Shown piece by piece: positions 53,307 to 62,117 of a DNA stretch of 64,000 nucleotides. The notes beneath the pieces were generated by a model, which worked only from the letters and a program-made list of their open reading frames with translations, searched no databases and had not been told where the DNA came from. The stretch is from the NCBI GenBank assembly GCA_963744905.1, contig CAVUUV010000005.1, positions 186,001 to 250,000 on the forward strand, given 5' to 3'. The DNA is from DATFFO01 sp963744905. Its GTDB lineage: Bacteria > Actinomycetota > Acidimicrobiia > Spongiisociales > ZC4RG35. Within the stretch, counting starts at the first letter, position 1. Each line of letters begins with the position of its first letter. The position numbers were made by a program, and so were the translations under genes.

Positions 53307-54746
53307 TCAGTCGTGGGCGTGGCGCTCCACCAGGTCGTAGACGCGGCGGTTGCGCTGGCTGGGGTAGGGATCAGAGGTGAGCAGGCCCAGGAGCCGGTCC
53401 TGGGTTCGCACCGAGATCTCGATGTGGCCCTCCCAGCGATCGGCCTGGACCTGGGTCGGCAAACGACAACAGGACGGGTCGGGACACCCCGAGGCGGCCC
53501 GGCGATCCGTGTCCCGATGGCGAAACCACTGTGCCGCCTCGAAGGGGACGCCCACGGTGACCGCATAGGGACGATCCGGCTCCATATGGGTGAGGCAGAA
53601 GTACGTGCCGGCGGGCGTGTCGGTGTACTGGGCATGAACATCGAATTTGTCGGCCGAATCGAACACGGCCGCCGCCCCCCACCGGCGACATACCGGCTGG
53701 CCTTCGATGCCGCCGGTGGGATCGGTGTTGAAGCCGACGCCGTCGTTGGCGTATCCCTTGAGAACCAGCCCGCTCTCATCCGTCACCAGGAGGTGGGTCC
53801 TCATCCCCAGTTTCTCGGTGGCCAGGTTGACGAATCGCCACGCAGCCATCTCATAGCTGACGTAGAAGAGCTCCTTGACGTCCTCGATCGAGATATCCCG
53901 CTGTTCCATGGCGCGCCGCAATCGGGGAACGACCGCCCCCTGGGGAACCAGGATGGCGCCGGCCAGATAGGCCGTCTCGAGACGCTGGCGAAGAAACTCC
54001 TCGACGTCCCCGGGCTCACCATGGCCCAGGAGCCTTCCCGCCAGGGTCTGGAGGATGGCCTTGCGGGCCTGGCGTGTACGAAGCTCATTTCGCTGGGCGA
54101 TGTATATGCGCCCGGTCAGGGTATCGGTGACCGATCGGAGGCCGGGCACCATGTCCTCGACGGCCTCGATCTCGAACCCCAGGTGGGAGGCGATGTCCAG
54201 CAAGGTCCGTGACGACAACGGGCCGTCTCCCTCGTGGCCCAGCTTCTCCAGGATCCCCGCCGCCACCGCCTCCAGGTCGGACAGATAGCCGTTTTGATCC
54301 CGTAGAAAGCGACCCACGGCTGCATTGGCGGCTCGCAGCCTCCCCCGGCCGGTGTGCTCGAGAGCCGCCCCGCCCAGCAACGCCCGATACAACCCCACCA
54401 TGTGGGCGAGGATCTCATCGCTGAGCGAGGGCGAAGGGCGGACGTAGGGGAGGTCGAGGTGCTCGAAACGGGGATCCGACTGCATCCGCTCCAACTCGAT
54501 CTCGAGTTCGGCCCGCCGATTGGGCGGCTCCGGATCCATCAGCTCCCGGGGCTCGACGTCCAGGGCCCGGGCCAGGTCCGTTATGTGGCTCGGTTTGGGC
54601 TCCCGACGACCGTTCTCCAGCATCGACAGGTAGGGAGCCGGCCGGCCGACCAGCTCACCCAGCTCGGCCAGAGTCAGATCCGCCCGCTTGCGGATGTGGC
54701 GCAGCCGGCGCCCGAAGGTGAGGGCATCGACGACGGATTCAGTCAT
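53307..54746 (-). CDS. RamB/ScfR-type XRE-family regulator of acetate or short-chain fatty acid use
   Basis: The 479-residue protein has an N-terminal XRE helix-turn-helix (TLAELGELVGRPAPYLSMLE), a central IrrE/M78-like region (QRLETAYLAGAILVP, where no HExxH is kept) and a C-terminal sensory domain with clustered Cys (GCPDPSCCRLP), the layout of RamB of Corynebacterium/Mycobacterium, which controls isocitrate lyase and malate synthase. It diverges from aceB-aceA, so the target is likely next door. The ATG at 54746 or 54755 starts it; the latter lies inside a palindrome. Confidence 0.85.
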   Translation of the reverse strand: MTESVVDALTFGRRLRHIRKRADLTLAELGELVGRPAPYLSMLENGRREPKPSHITDLARALDVEPRELMDPEPPNRRAELEIELERMQSDPRFEHLDLPYVRPSPSLSDEILAHMVGLYRALLGGAALEHTGRGRLRAANAAVGRFLRDQNGYLSDLEAVAAGILEKLGHEGDGPLSSRTLLDIASHLGFEIEAVEDMVPGLRSVTDTLTGRIYIAQRNELRTRQARKAILQTLAGRLLGHGEPGDVEEFLRQRLETAYLAGAILVPQGAVVPRLRRAMEQRDISIEDVKELFYVSYEMAAWRFVNLATEKLGMRTHLLVTDESGLVLKGYANDGVGFNTDPTGGIEGQPVCRRWGAAAVFDSADKFDVHAQYTDTPAGTYFCLTHMEPDRPYAVTVGVPFEAAQWFRHRDTDRRAASGCPDPSCCRLPTQVQADRWEGHIEISVRTQDRLLGLLTSDPYPSQRNRRVYDLVERHAHD

Positions 54747-54749
54747 AGG

Positions 54750-54769
54750 CGCCATGTTAATTCATGGCG
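54750..54769. promoter_or_regulatory. palindromic operator candidate between ramB-like gene and aceB
   Basis: CGCCATG-TTAATT-CATGGCG has perfect 7-bp arms with an AT-only centre. It covers the upstream start codon of the leftward regulator gene and lies 75 bp before aceB, a place suited to autoregulation. Confidence 0.45.
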
Positions 54770-54844
54770 ATTTTTCCAGCAACATGGCTTGCATTAGGCT
54801 GATTGCCCGTAAGAGAATGCATGATTACAACACACGAAGGCGCT

Positions 54845-56425
54845 ATGACCTATCAGTTGCAACGACCCGCCAACGAGAAAGCGGCCCGAATCCTCAGCGA
54901 TGAGGCGCTCGAGTTCGTCACCGACCTCCACCGCAGTTTCGGTGAGCGCCGGGCCAATCTGCTCGCCGATCGCCAGGGGCGCCAGGCCCAGATCGATGCC
55001 GGGCTATTACCCCGCTTCGACCCCGAGACGGAGTGGATCAGGCGCCAGGACTGGACCGTCCCCCGGCCCCCGCCGGACCTGGCGGACCGCCGGGTAGAGA
55101 TCACCGGGCCGACCGATCGCAAGATGATGATCAACGCCCTCAATTCGGGAGCGCGTGTGTTCATGGCGGACTTCGAGGACGCCAACTCTCCCACCTGGGA
55201 CAATCTGGTGGAGGGGCAAGCCAATCTGGTCGAGGCCTATCAGCACAACCTGTCCCTCGACACGGGAGAGAAGCAGTACCGCCTCGAGGACGAGGTGGCC
55301 ACCCTGATGATCCGACCCCGGGGATGGCACCTGCCCGAAAAGCACCTCTACATCGACGGCCGCCCCGCCTCTGGCGCCCTGGTCGACTTCGGCCTGTACA
55401 TGTTCTGGGGCGGGCGGGCGGCGCTGGAAGCCGGGACCGGGCCATACTTCTACCTGCCCAAGCTCGAGAACCATCGTGAGGCGAAGTTGTGGAACGACAT
55501 CTTCGTGTTCGCTCAGCGCCGCCTGGGGATGCCGGAGGGGACCATTCGGGCCACGGTGCTCATCGAGACCATCACCGCTGCCTTCGAGATGGACGAGATC
55601 CTCTTCGCTCTCCGCGATCACTCGGTGGGCCTCAACGCGGGGCGCTGGGACTACATCTTCTCGGTCATAAAGAAGTTCCGCAACCGGGCCGACAAGATCC
55701 TCCCCGACCGGGCCCAGGTGACCATGACCACGCCCTTCATGCACGCCTACACGGAGTTGCAAGTCGCCACCTGTCACCGCCGGGGGGCACATGCCATCGG
55801 GGGCATGGCCGCCTTCATCCCCAACCGGCGCGATCCGGAGGTGACCGAAAACGCCCTGGAAAAGGTCGCCGCCGACAAGCGCAGAGAGGCCGAGCAGGGC
55901 TGTGACGGGACCTGGGTGGCCCATCCCGACCTGGTCGAGGTGGCCCAGGCCGAATTCGACGCAGTCCTGGGGGATAGGCCCAACCAGATCGATCGGCTCC
56001 GCCCCGAGGTTGCCGTGACCCCGACCGACCTTCTCGACACCCGGGTGGCGGGAGGGCAAATCACCGAGGCAGGTATCCGCACCAACGTCTCGGTGGGAAT
56101 TCGTTACCTGGCCGCCTGGCTCACCGGCACCGGTGCCGCCGCCATCGACAATCTCATGGAGGACGCGGCCACGGCTGAGATCTCTCGCAGCCAGCTTTGG
56201 CAATGGGTTCGCCACGGAGCCACCACGGACGACGGTCGCGTGGTGACCGCCGACCTGGTCCGGGCCATCGCCGACGAGGAGATGGAGATGATCGAGGCTG
56301 CCGTGGGAGCGGAGGCGTTCACCGCCGGCCGCTACCAGGACGCAAGGGACCTGTTCGAACAGGTGGCCCTGGCTCCGGACTTCATCGAGTTTCTGACTCT
56401 GCCCGCCTACGAACTGATCGACTGA
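54845..56425 (+). CDS. aceB: malate synthase A
   Basis: Malate synthase joins glyoxylate and acetyl-CoA, the second step of the glyoxylate shunt. The 526-residue protein has VFMADFEDANSPTWDN, MIRPRGWHLPEKH with the catalytic-site Arg, ETITAAFEMDEILFALRDHS with Glu and LNAGRWDYIFS, and a C-terminal IDNLMEDAATAEISRSQLWQWVRH. Length matches the short A type, not the 720-residue G type common in mycobacteria. The ATG at 54845 follows GAAGG; an in-frame ATG at 54821 is an alternative. aceA follows after 8 bp. Confidence 0.94.
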   Translation: MTYQLQRPANEKAARILSDEALEFVTDLHRSFGERRANLLADRQGRQAQIDAGLLPRFDPETEWIRRQDWTVPRPPPDLADRRVEITGPTDRKMMINALNSGARVFMADFEDANSPTWDNLVEGQANLVEAYQHNLSLDTGEKQYRLEDEVATLMIRPRGWHLPEKHLYIDGRPASGALVDFGLYMFWGGRAALEAGTGPYFYLPKLENHREAKLWNDIFVFAQRRLGMPEGTIRATVLIETITAAFEMDEILFALRDHSVGLNAGRWDYIFSVIKKFRNRADKILPDRAQVTMTTPFMHAYTELQVATCHRRGAHAIGGMAAFIPNRRDPEVTENALEKVAADKRREAEQGCDGTWVAHPDLVEVAQAEFDAVLGDRPNQIDRLRPEVAVTPTDLLDTRVAGGQITEAGIRTNVSVGIRYLAAWLTGTGAAAIDNLMEDAATAEISRSQLWQWVRHGATTDDGRVVTADLVRAIADEEMEMIEAAVGAEAFTAGRYQDARDLFEQVALAPDFIEFLTLPAYELID

Positions 56426-56433
56426 GAGGAACC

Positions 56434-57711
56434 ATGACAGACATCACCGCCGAAGCGGCCGAGCTGGCCCGCGATTGGCAAACCAATCCCCGCTGGCGAG
56501 GAGTGGAGCGGACCTACACCGCCGAGGACGTCGTGCGCCTCCGGGGCAGCTTGCGCGAGGACCACACCCTGGCTCGCTCGATGGCCGAGAAGCTGTGGGA
56601 CATCATGGCTCACGCCGACTTCGTGCGCGCCCTCGGCGCCCTCAGCGGGGGACAGGCGGTGCAGATGGTCAAAGCCGGCCTCGAAGCGATCTACCTGTCG
56701 GGCTGGCAGGTGGCCGGTGACGCCAACCTGGGCGAACAGGTCTACCCCGACCAGTCCCTCTACCCGGCCAACTCCGCCCCGGCCCTGGTGCGGCGGATCA
56801 ACAATGCCCTGCGCCGCGCCGACCAGATCGCCTGGATGGAGAGTGACGACAGGATCGACTACTTCGCCCCCATCGTCGCCGATGGAGAAGCGGGATTCGG
56901 GGGTGCGCTCAACGTCTTCGAGCTCACCAAGGCCTTCATCGAGGCGGGTGCAGCCGGAGTTCACTTCGAGGATCAGCTCGCCTCCGAGAAGAAATGCGGT
57001 CACATGGGCGGGAAAGTGCTGGTCCCAACCTCCCAGCACCTACGCACCCTGACCGCGGCCCGGCTGGCGGCCGACGTGATGGGAACTCCCACGCTCATCG
57101 TCGCTCGCACCGACGCCAACGCCGCCAACCTGCTCACATCCGACATCGACGAGCGGGACCGGGAGTTCACCACCGGCGAACGAACCGCCGAGGGCTTCTT
57201 CCGGGTTCGCAACGGGCTCGACCAGGCCATCGCCCGCGGCCTCTCCTACGCCCCCTATGCGGACCTGCTCTGGTGTGAGACCGCCAAGCCCGACCTGGAC
57301 GAGGCCGGGCGCTTCGCCGACGCCATCCATGCCCGCTATCCGGACAAGATGCTGGCCTACAACTGCTCGCCCTCGTTCAACTGGAAGGCGGCTCTGGACG
57401 ACACCCAGATCGCCGGCTTCCAGAAGGAGCTCAGCGCCCTGGGCTACAAGTTCCAGTTCATCACCCTGGCCGGGTTCCACGCCCTCAACGCCTCCATGTT
57501 CGAGTTGGCCAGCCGGTACGCCGCCAGCGGGATGCCGGCCTACGTCGACCTGCAGCAGCGCGAGTTCGCCCTGGCCGAACGCGGTTACACGGCCACCCGT
57601 CACCAGCGCGAGGTCGGAGCCGGGTACTTCGATGCGGTCAACACCGTCATCACCGGTGGCGTGGCTTCCACCCTGGCGCTGAGCGGCAGCACCGAGGAGG
57701 AGCAGTTCTGA
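56434..57711 (+). CDS. aceA: isocitrate lyase
   Basis: Isocitrate lyase splits isocitrate to succinate and glyoxylate, letting the cell grow on acetate or fatty acids. The 425-residue protein has the active-site KKCGHMGGKV with the catalytic Cys, HFEDQLASE, WCETAKPD, and YNCSPSFNWK. Its length is that of the classical tetrameric enzyme. GAGAGGA lies just before the ATG. It forms an operon with aceB, opposite the RamB-like gene. Confidence 0.96.
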   Translation: MTDITAEAAELARDWQTNPRWRGVERTYTAEDVVRLRGSLREDHTLARSMAEKLWDIMAHADFVRALGALSGGQAVQMVKAGLEAIYLSGWQVAGDANLGEQVYPDQSLYPANSAPALVRRINNALRRADQIAWMESDDRIDYFAPIVADGEAGFGGALNVFELTKAFIEAGAAGVHFEDQLASEKKCGHMGGKVLVPTSQHLRTLTAARLAADVMGTPTLIVARTDANAANLLTSDIDERDREFTTGERTAEGFFRVRNGLDQAIARGLSYAPYADLLWCETAKPDLDEAGRFADAIHARYPDKMLAYNCSPSFNWKAALDDTQIAGFQKELSALGYKFQFITLAGFHALNASMFELASRYAASGMPAYVDLQQREFALAERGYTATRHQREVGAGYFDAVNTVITGGVASTLALSGSTEEEQF

Positions 57712-57793
57712 CAGGTCGAGCGATTGGATTCCCAGCATTCGGGGCATCAAGTACTGTGAGCGACAGGACAGCAGCCCCCCCGAGGGAGTGAAC

Positions 57794-58852
57794 ATGACCA
57801 ACATCGTCCACGTAGTAGGAACGGGAACGATCGGAGAGCCCCTGATCGGGATGCTGGCCGACCATCGCGAGCACTTCGGCATCGAAGAGGTGACCTTCCA
57901 CAAGCGCACGCCGCTGGTCACGGAGCGATCCAAGGTCAACGACCTGGTCCGACGCGGTGCCTCCCTGGCCGTGGACTCGGACAAGCTGACCACGTTCGAG
58001 GAGCTGGGCCACAGTCCCAAGTACGAGACGATGGAGGCTCTGGAGCGGGCCAAGGTGGTGATCGACTGCACCCCGGTCGGCAATGCCAACAAGTCCGACT
58101 TCTACCAGAACCTCAAGAATCCGGTTGGATTCATGGCCCAGGGCTCGGAGTTCGGGTTCGGCAAGATGTACGCCCGGGGCATAAACGACGACGCCCTGGT
58201 GCCGGGAGAGGACCGCTACCTGCAGATCGTGTCCTGCAACACGCACAACATCTCCGTGCTGGTCAAGACCCTGGGCATAGACGACGACGGCGACAACCAC
58301 CTGGTCGACGGCCGCTTCCTGTGCATTCGCCGGGCCAACGACATCTCCCAGGACTCGGGCTTCGTTGCCTCTCCCACCGTCGACAAGCACAAGGACGAGC
58401 GGTTCGGCACCCACCATGCTCGTGACTCCCATCATCTCTTCGAGACGCTGGGCTATGACCTCAATCTCTTCTCGTCAGCGGTCAAGCTCAACACCCAGTA
58501 CATGCACTCGATCCACTTCTCGCTCACCCTGGACCGGGAGATGACGTTGGCTGAGGTCAAGGAACGCCTCCTCTCCAACCCGCGGGTGGCCGTGACCCAC
58601 AAGCAGTCGGCCAACTCGGTCTTCTCGTTTGGTCGCGATCACGGCTACTACGGGCGGATCCTCTCCCAGACGGTGGTGGCGCTGGAGACCCTGGCCGTCC
58701 GCAACGGCAACGAGCTGGTTGGTTTCTGCTTCACTCCCCAGGACGGCAACCCCCTGTTGTCGACCGTGGCCGCCATGCTCTGGTACCTGGACGCCGACTC
58801 CGTCGACCAGCGCCTCGACTTCCTGCGCCGGTACCTTTTCCCAGAGGTCTGA
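57794..58852 (+). CDS. type II (archaeal-like) glyceraldehyde-3-phosphate dehydrogenase homologue
   Basis: The 352-residue protein has an N-terminal Rossmann motif (VVGTGTIGEPLIG), VVIDCTPVGNANK, the catalytic-cysteine segment QIVSCNTHNIS (Cys148), IRRANDISQDSG, and FGTHHARDSHHLF with the His expected to assist catalysis. These line up with archaeal type II GAPDH (SCNTTGLCR, SHHGPDV), not with the bacterial type I enzyme. The motif NTHNIS instead of NTTGLCR leaves the substrate open. GAGGGAG lies 5 bp before the ATG; a GTG two codons upstream is possible. It stands 80 bp after aceA. Confidence 0.72.
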   Translation: MTNIVHVVGTGTIGEPLIGMLADHREHFGIEEVTFHKRTPLVTERSKVNDLVRRGASLAVDSDKLTTFEELGHSPKYETMEALERAKVVIDCTPVGNANKSDFYQNLKNPVGFMAQGSEFGFGKMYARGINDDALVPGEDRYLQIVSCNTHNISVLVKTLGIDDDGDNHLVDGRFLCIRRANDISQDSGFVASPTVDKHKDERFGTHHARDSHHLFETLGYDLNLFSSAVKLNTQYMHSIHFSLTLDREMTLAEVKERLLSNPRVAVTHKQSANSVFSFGRDHGYYGRILSQTVVALETLAVRNGNELVGFCFTPQDGNPLLSTVAAMLWYLDADSVDQRLDFLRRYLFPEV

Positions 58853-58865
58853 GCCGTCCCACCTC

Positions 58866-59114
58866 GTGGAGGATCCACTTCGTCACGCCGAGGAGGCCAT
58901 CAACGCGTTGGGCAGAGGTGACGCGGCCATCGCCAGGTCGGAGGCGGTGTTGTCGGTGGTTGGTGATCACTCCTTGTACGCTCTGGCCGACATAATCGCT
59001 CTCGCGGCGGCCGAGCTGGAGGCGGAGAGCGAGGTTTCACCCTCCACCTGGAACGCCCTGAGTGACGCCTGCCCGGCCCGTCTGAGGCCCACCATCGAGC
59101 TGTGGCGAACCTGA
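58866..59114 (+). CDS. small helical protein of unknown function
   Basis: The 82-residue frame begins with GTG 13 bp after the GAPDH-like gene and encodes an Ala/Glu-rich helical protein (EDPLRHAEEAINALGRGDAA, ADIIALAAAELEAE). I know no family. The base use is like its neighbours and it fills the gap before the PHP gene, so I think it real, but no ribosome binding site is visible. Confidence 0.45.
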   Translation: MEDPLRHAEEAINALGRGDAAIARSEAVLSVVGDHSLYALADIIALAAAELEAESEVSPSTWNALSDACPARLRPTIELWRT

Positions 59115-59139
59115 TCTGTAGCCAACCCCGATCCAGACC

Positions 59140-60024
59140 ATGTCCGACTACCACCTTCACCTCCATCCTCACGCCGGCAGTGACGACCCCGCCGATGCCC
59201 CCCAGGGCCGCTACCCGGATGGCCATCTGAGCGCCTACGTGGAAGCTGCTCTCGAGAGAGGAGCGACCGAGCTCGGGTTCACCGAGCATCTCTACCGCTG
59301 CCGGGAGGCGGCCCCGGTGCTGGGCAGGTTCTGGGAGGACGACGACACCCCCAGCGACGTTGCCACCCTCACCGCCGACATGGTCGAGGCAGATCTCACC
59401 CTCTCGCTCGAGGACTACGTCGGGGCCGTCCTGGCCGCCAAGAAGTCGGGACTTCCGGTCAAGCTGGGCCTGGAGGTCGACTTCTTCCCGGAGACTATCG
59501 AGGCAGTGACAGACCTGTTGGAGCCATATCCGTGGGACTTCTTGATCGGGGCGGTGCACTGGATAGGCGGTTGGGCCATCGATGCCTCACACTCGCTGTT
59601 CGAGTTCGACCGAAGGGGGATCGATCGTGCCTGGGATGAGTATTTCGCCCTCGAAGCCCAGCTGGCGGCATCGGGGACGGTGGACGTGCTGGCCCACGTC
59701 GACGTGATCAAGAAGTACGGGCTGGTCGCCGCCACCGACCCGACGCCGTGGTACGAGGCGGTGGTGAGTGCGGCTGCGGGCTCCGGGACGGCCGTCGAGG
59801 TGTCCAGCCAGGGCCTGCGCTACCCCACTGCCGAGGTGTATCCCGCCCCGGACCTGTTGGGGGCCTTTCATCGGGCCGGAGTAGCGATCACCCTGGCCAG
59901 CGACGCTCACCGACCCTCCCAGGCCGGCTGGGGCCATGACGAGGTGGTAGAGGCGGCCCGCGCTGCCGGCTATGAGTCGCACCTCAGATTCAGCGGCCGT
60001 GTCGCTCACCCCCACCCGTTGTGA
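59140..60024 (+). CDS. PHP-domain phosphatase, histidinol-phosphatase-like
   Basis: The 294-residue protein has the PHP motifs YHLHLHPHAG, GFTEHLYR, GLEVDFFPE, AHVDVIKKYG and LASDAHRPSQAG in order, with the metal-binding His, Asp and Glu. It resembles HisJ-type histidinol-phosphatases that make histidinol, but no other histidine gene is nearby, so another phosphomonoester is possible. The ATG at 59140 gives a full-length domain. Confidence 0.85.
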   Translation: MSDYHLHLHPHAGSDDPADAPQGRYPDGHLSAYVEAALERGATELGFTEHLYRCREAAPVLGRFWEDDDTPSDVATLTADMVEADLTLSLEDYVGAVLAAKKSGLPVKLGLEVDFFPETIEAVTDLLEPYPWDFLIGAVHWIGGWAIDASHSLFEFDRRGIDRAWDEYFALEAQLAASGTVDVLAHVDVIKKYGLVAATDPTPWYEAVVSAAAGSGTAVEVSSQGLRYPTAEVYPAPDLLGAFHRAGVAITLASDAHRPSQAGWGHDEVVEAARAAGYESHLRFSGRVAHPHPL

Positions 60025-60100
60025 GTCCCCTCCGATGCCCGACGGCGACCGGTGACGGGTGGGCGTCGAGAGCGCCGACATGCTTCGCTGCCACTCCTAG

Positions 60101-60258
60101 GAGCCCGTTGAACAATGCATGTCACCCATCTTGACGACCATGCATCACCACCCACTGCGTTCTCGGCCCCGCCATTCCGGCACAAGGAGTGGCGAAACCT
60201 CGGCCTTGCGGCTGGCGCCTGGCCGCCAATCCGAGCAACGGCATTATCCAACAGGCTC
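60101..60258. mobile_element. MITE-like element, copy 2 (158 bp, inverted)
   Basis: The element begins GAGCCCGTTGAACAATGC and ends GCATTATCCAACAGGCTC, with 15 of 18 terminal bases in inverted match, flanked by CTAG at 60097-60100 and 60259-60262. Its reverse complement equals copy 1 except for four terminal substitutions and a 2-bp indel. The right CTAG runs into TAGGAT, the likely -10 box of the next gene. Confidence 0.8.
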
Positions 60259-60259
60259 C

Positions 60260-60265
60260 TAGGAT
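60260..60265 (+). promoter_or_regulatory. -10 box at the MITE edge, for the flavin-reductase/rimO operon
   Basis: TAGGAT ends 6 nt before the GTG start at 60272. Its first three bases belong to the CTAG flank of the repeat element. Confidence 0.45.
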
Positions 60266-60271
60266 CGGGCT

Positions 60272-60784
60272 GTGACAGTCCACTCCGAGAACCCCTTCAC
60301 CGTCCCCGTGGACCGTAGGGACCCGGTCCGCCGACTGAGAGGCCGCTTGGCGGCACCGGTCACGATCATCACCGCCGCCGCAGAACCGCCTGCCGGTCTC
60401 ACCGTGTCTTCATTCTTCGTGGTCGAGGGAGAGGTGGCTCGAGCGGCGGCCCTGGTCGGCCCCGGAGCCGACGTCCTGGATGCGGCTGAGGAATCAGGGG
60501 CCTTCATCGCTCACATCCTCACCGAGGAGGGTCGGCGGCTGGCCGACATCTTCGCCGGCCTGCGTCCTTCGCCCGGAGGCGTTTTCGCCACGACCGAGAT
60601 CGAGGAGACTCGGTGGGGACCGAGGTTGATGGAGGTGGACGACTGGGCGGGCTGTCGGCTGGAGGAGATACGGCCGCTGGGTGACCAGCATGTGATGGTG
60701 GGCGTGATCGAGGACCTCGAAGTCTCGGACATGTCCGGCCCGCTGATCTACTTCCGCGGCGAGTATCGCAAGCTGCAGAGATGA
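60272..60784 (+). CDS. flavin reductase-like split-barrel protein
   Basis: The 170-residue protein has the FMN-binding split-barrel order: RLAAPVTIITAAAEPPAGLTVSSFFVVEGE, then ESGAFIAHILTEEGRRLADIFAG, then VMVGVIEDLEVSD and a final LIYFRGEYRKL strand. The electron acceptor is unknown. It ends 13 bp before rimO and is probably cotranscribed. Confidence 0.8.
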   Translation: MTVHSENPFTVPVDRRDPVRRLRGRLAAPVTIITAAAEPPAGLTVSSFFVVEGEVARAAALVGPGADVLDAAEESGAFIAHILTEEGRRLADIFAGLRPSPGGVFATTEIEETRWGPRLMEVDDWAGCRLEEIRPLGDQHVMVGVIEDLEVSDMSGPLIYFRGEYRKLQR

Positions 60785-60797
60785 GGTCGCCCGGCTC

Positions 60798-62117
60798 GTG
60801 ACGAGGACCTATCACCTGACCACCCTCGGATGCGCCAAGAACCAGGTCGACTCCGAAAAGCTGGAGGCAATGTTGGCCGAGGCGGGATATGAGCCGGCGT
60901 CGTCTTCGGACCAGGCCGACGTGGTGATGGTCAACACCTGCGCCTTCATCGAGGAAGCCCGCCGCGAGTCGGTGGAGACGATCCTCGACCTGGGTAACAA
61001 CGCCCGTCCGGGGTCCAAGACCGTGGTGCTGGGATGCATGGCGCAACGTTTCGGGGTCGAGGTCGAAAAGGCCCTTCCCGAGGTCGACGCGGTGATAGGT
61101 CTGGACCGCTATGGCGGATTGGTCGAAACGCTGGATCGGCTCACCGGCTGGGAGCCGGTTCGGATTCGTTCCCGCCCCACCATGGACATTCTCCATCGGG
61201 TGGACCGGGCTCGACCCGCCTACCCCTATTCGTATCTCAAGGTTGCCGAGGGATGCGACAAGCCCTGCACGTTCTGCGCCATTCCCCTGATCCGGGGTAA
61301 ACAGCGGTCCCGGCCACCGGTCGAGATCAGGAATGAGACGGAGAGGCTTGTCCAACAGGGGGTCAGGGAGGTCGTCCTGGTCGCCCAGGATCTGGCCTCC
61401 TACGGCAGGGACCTCGAACAGAAATCACGTCCCGGCATAGTCGAGCTCCTGAAGCTCATGTCGCGGGTGGACGGGTTGGATCGCCTCCGTCTGCTCTATC
61501 TCTACCCCCGGGAGATATCCGGCGAGCTGATCGAAGAGATCGCCTCCAATCCCCGGATCGCCACGTATTTCGACCTCTCCCTCCAACACGCCACCACTCG
61601 ACTGCTGCGGTCGATGAAGCGCCCCGGAGGCGTCGAAAGCTACATGAGGCTCATCGATCGTATCCGCCGCCAGGCTCCCGACGCCGCCCTCCGTTCCAGC
61701 TTCATCGTCGGGTTCCCCGGTGAGGAGGATGCCGATGTGGAGGAGCTGGCCGACTTCCTGGGATGGGCGAAGCTCGACTGGGCGGGCTTCTTCCCGTATT
61801 CGCCCGAGGAGGGAACCCCGGCCTCCACACTTCCGGGCCGGGTGCCCGAGGTGGTCGTGGCGGAGAGGTTGCGCCACCTCCAGGAGATCCAGGAGGAGAT
61901 CACGGCCGCCGCCAACCTCGAGTCCGTCGGGTCCAGGCTCGATGTCCTCATCGATCAGGTCGAGGATGGTGTTCCCCTGGGCCGCTCATATCGGCAGGCT
62001 CCTGAGATCGACGGCGTGATAGCCCTGGATGCCGGCTCACCGGGCATGTGGGTCGAAGCCGAGGTCACCGCTGCCTATGGCCCCGACCTCGAGGCAAGGG
62101 TGGTGTCGGGGCGGTGA
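60798..62117 (+). CDS. rimO: ribosomal protein S12 methylthiotransferase
   Basis: RimO is a radical SAM enzyme that adds a methylthio group to an Asp of ribosomal protein S12. The 439-residue protein has three Cys of the N-terminal cluster (Cys12, Cys48, Cys80), the radical SAM cluster CDKPCTFC (Cys153, Cys157, Cys160), and a C-terminal TRAM domain. The TLGCAKNQVDSE start favours RimO over MiaB. GTG start. The stop overlaps the cinA GTG by 4 bp. Confidence 0.94.
   Translation: MTRTYHLTTLGCAKNQVDSEKLEAMLAEAGYEPASSSDQADVVMVNTCAFIEEARRESVETILDLGNNARPGSKTVVLGCMAQRFGVEVEKALPEVDAVIGLDRYGGLVETLDRLTGWEPVRIRSRPTMDILHRVDRARPAYPYSYLKVAEGCDKPCTFCAIPLIRGKQRSRPPVEIRNETERLVQQGVREVVLVAQDLASYGRDLEQKSRPGIVELLKLMSRVDGLDRLRLLYLYPREISGELIEEIASNPRIATYFDLSLQHATTRLLRSMKRPGGVESYMRLIDRIRRQAPDAALRSSFIVGFPGEEDADVEELADFLGWAKLDWAGFFPYSPEEGTPASTLPGRVPEVVVAERLRHLQEIQEEITAAANLESVGSRLDVLIDQVEDGVPLGRSYRQAPEIDGVIALDAGSPGMWVEAEVTAAYGPDLEARVVSGR

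Noticed and set aside
60006..60318. Short open frames running across the repeat element copy 2, and similar ones across copy 1
   Set aside because: They follow the element sequence on either strand and have no common protein in both copies; the element is non-coding.
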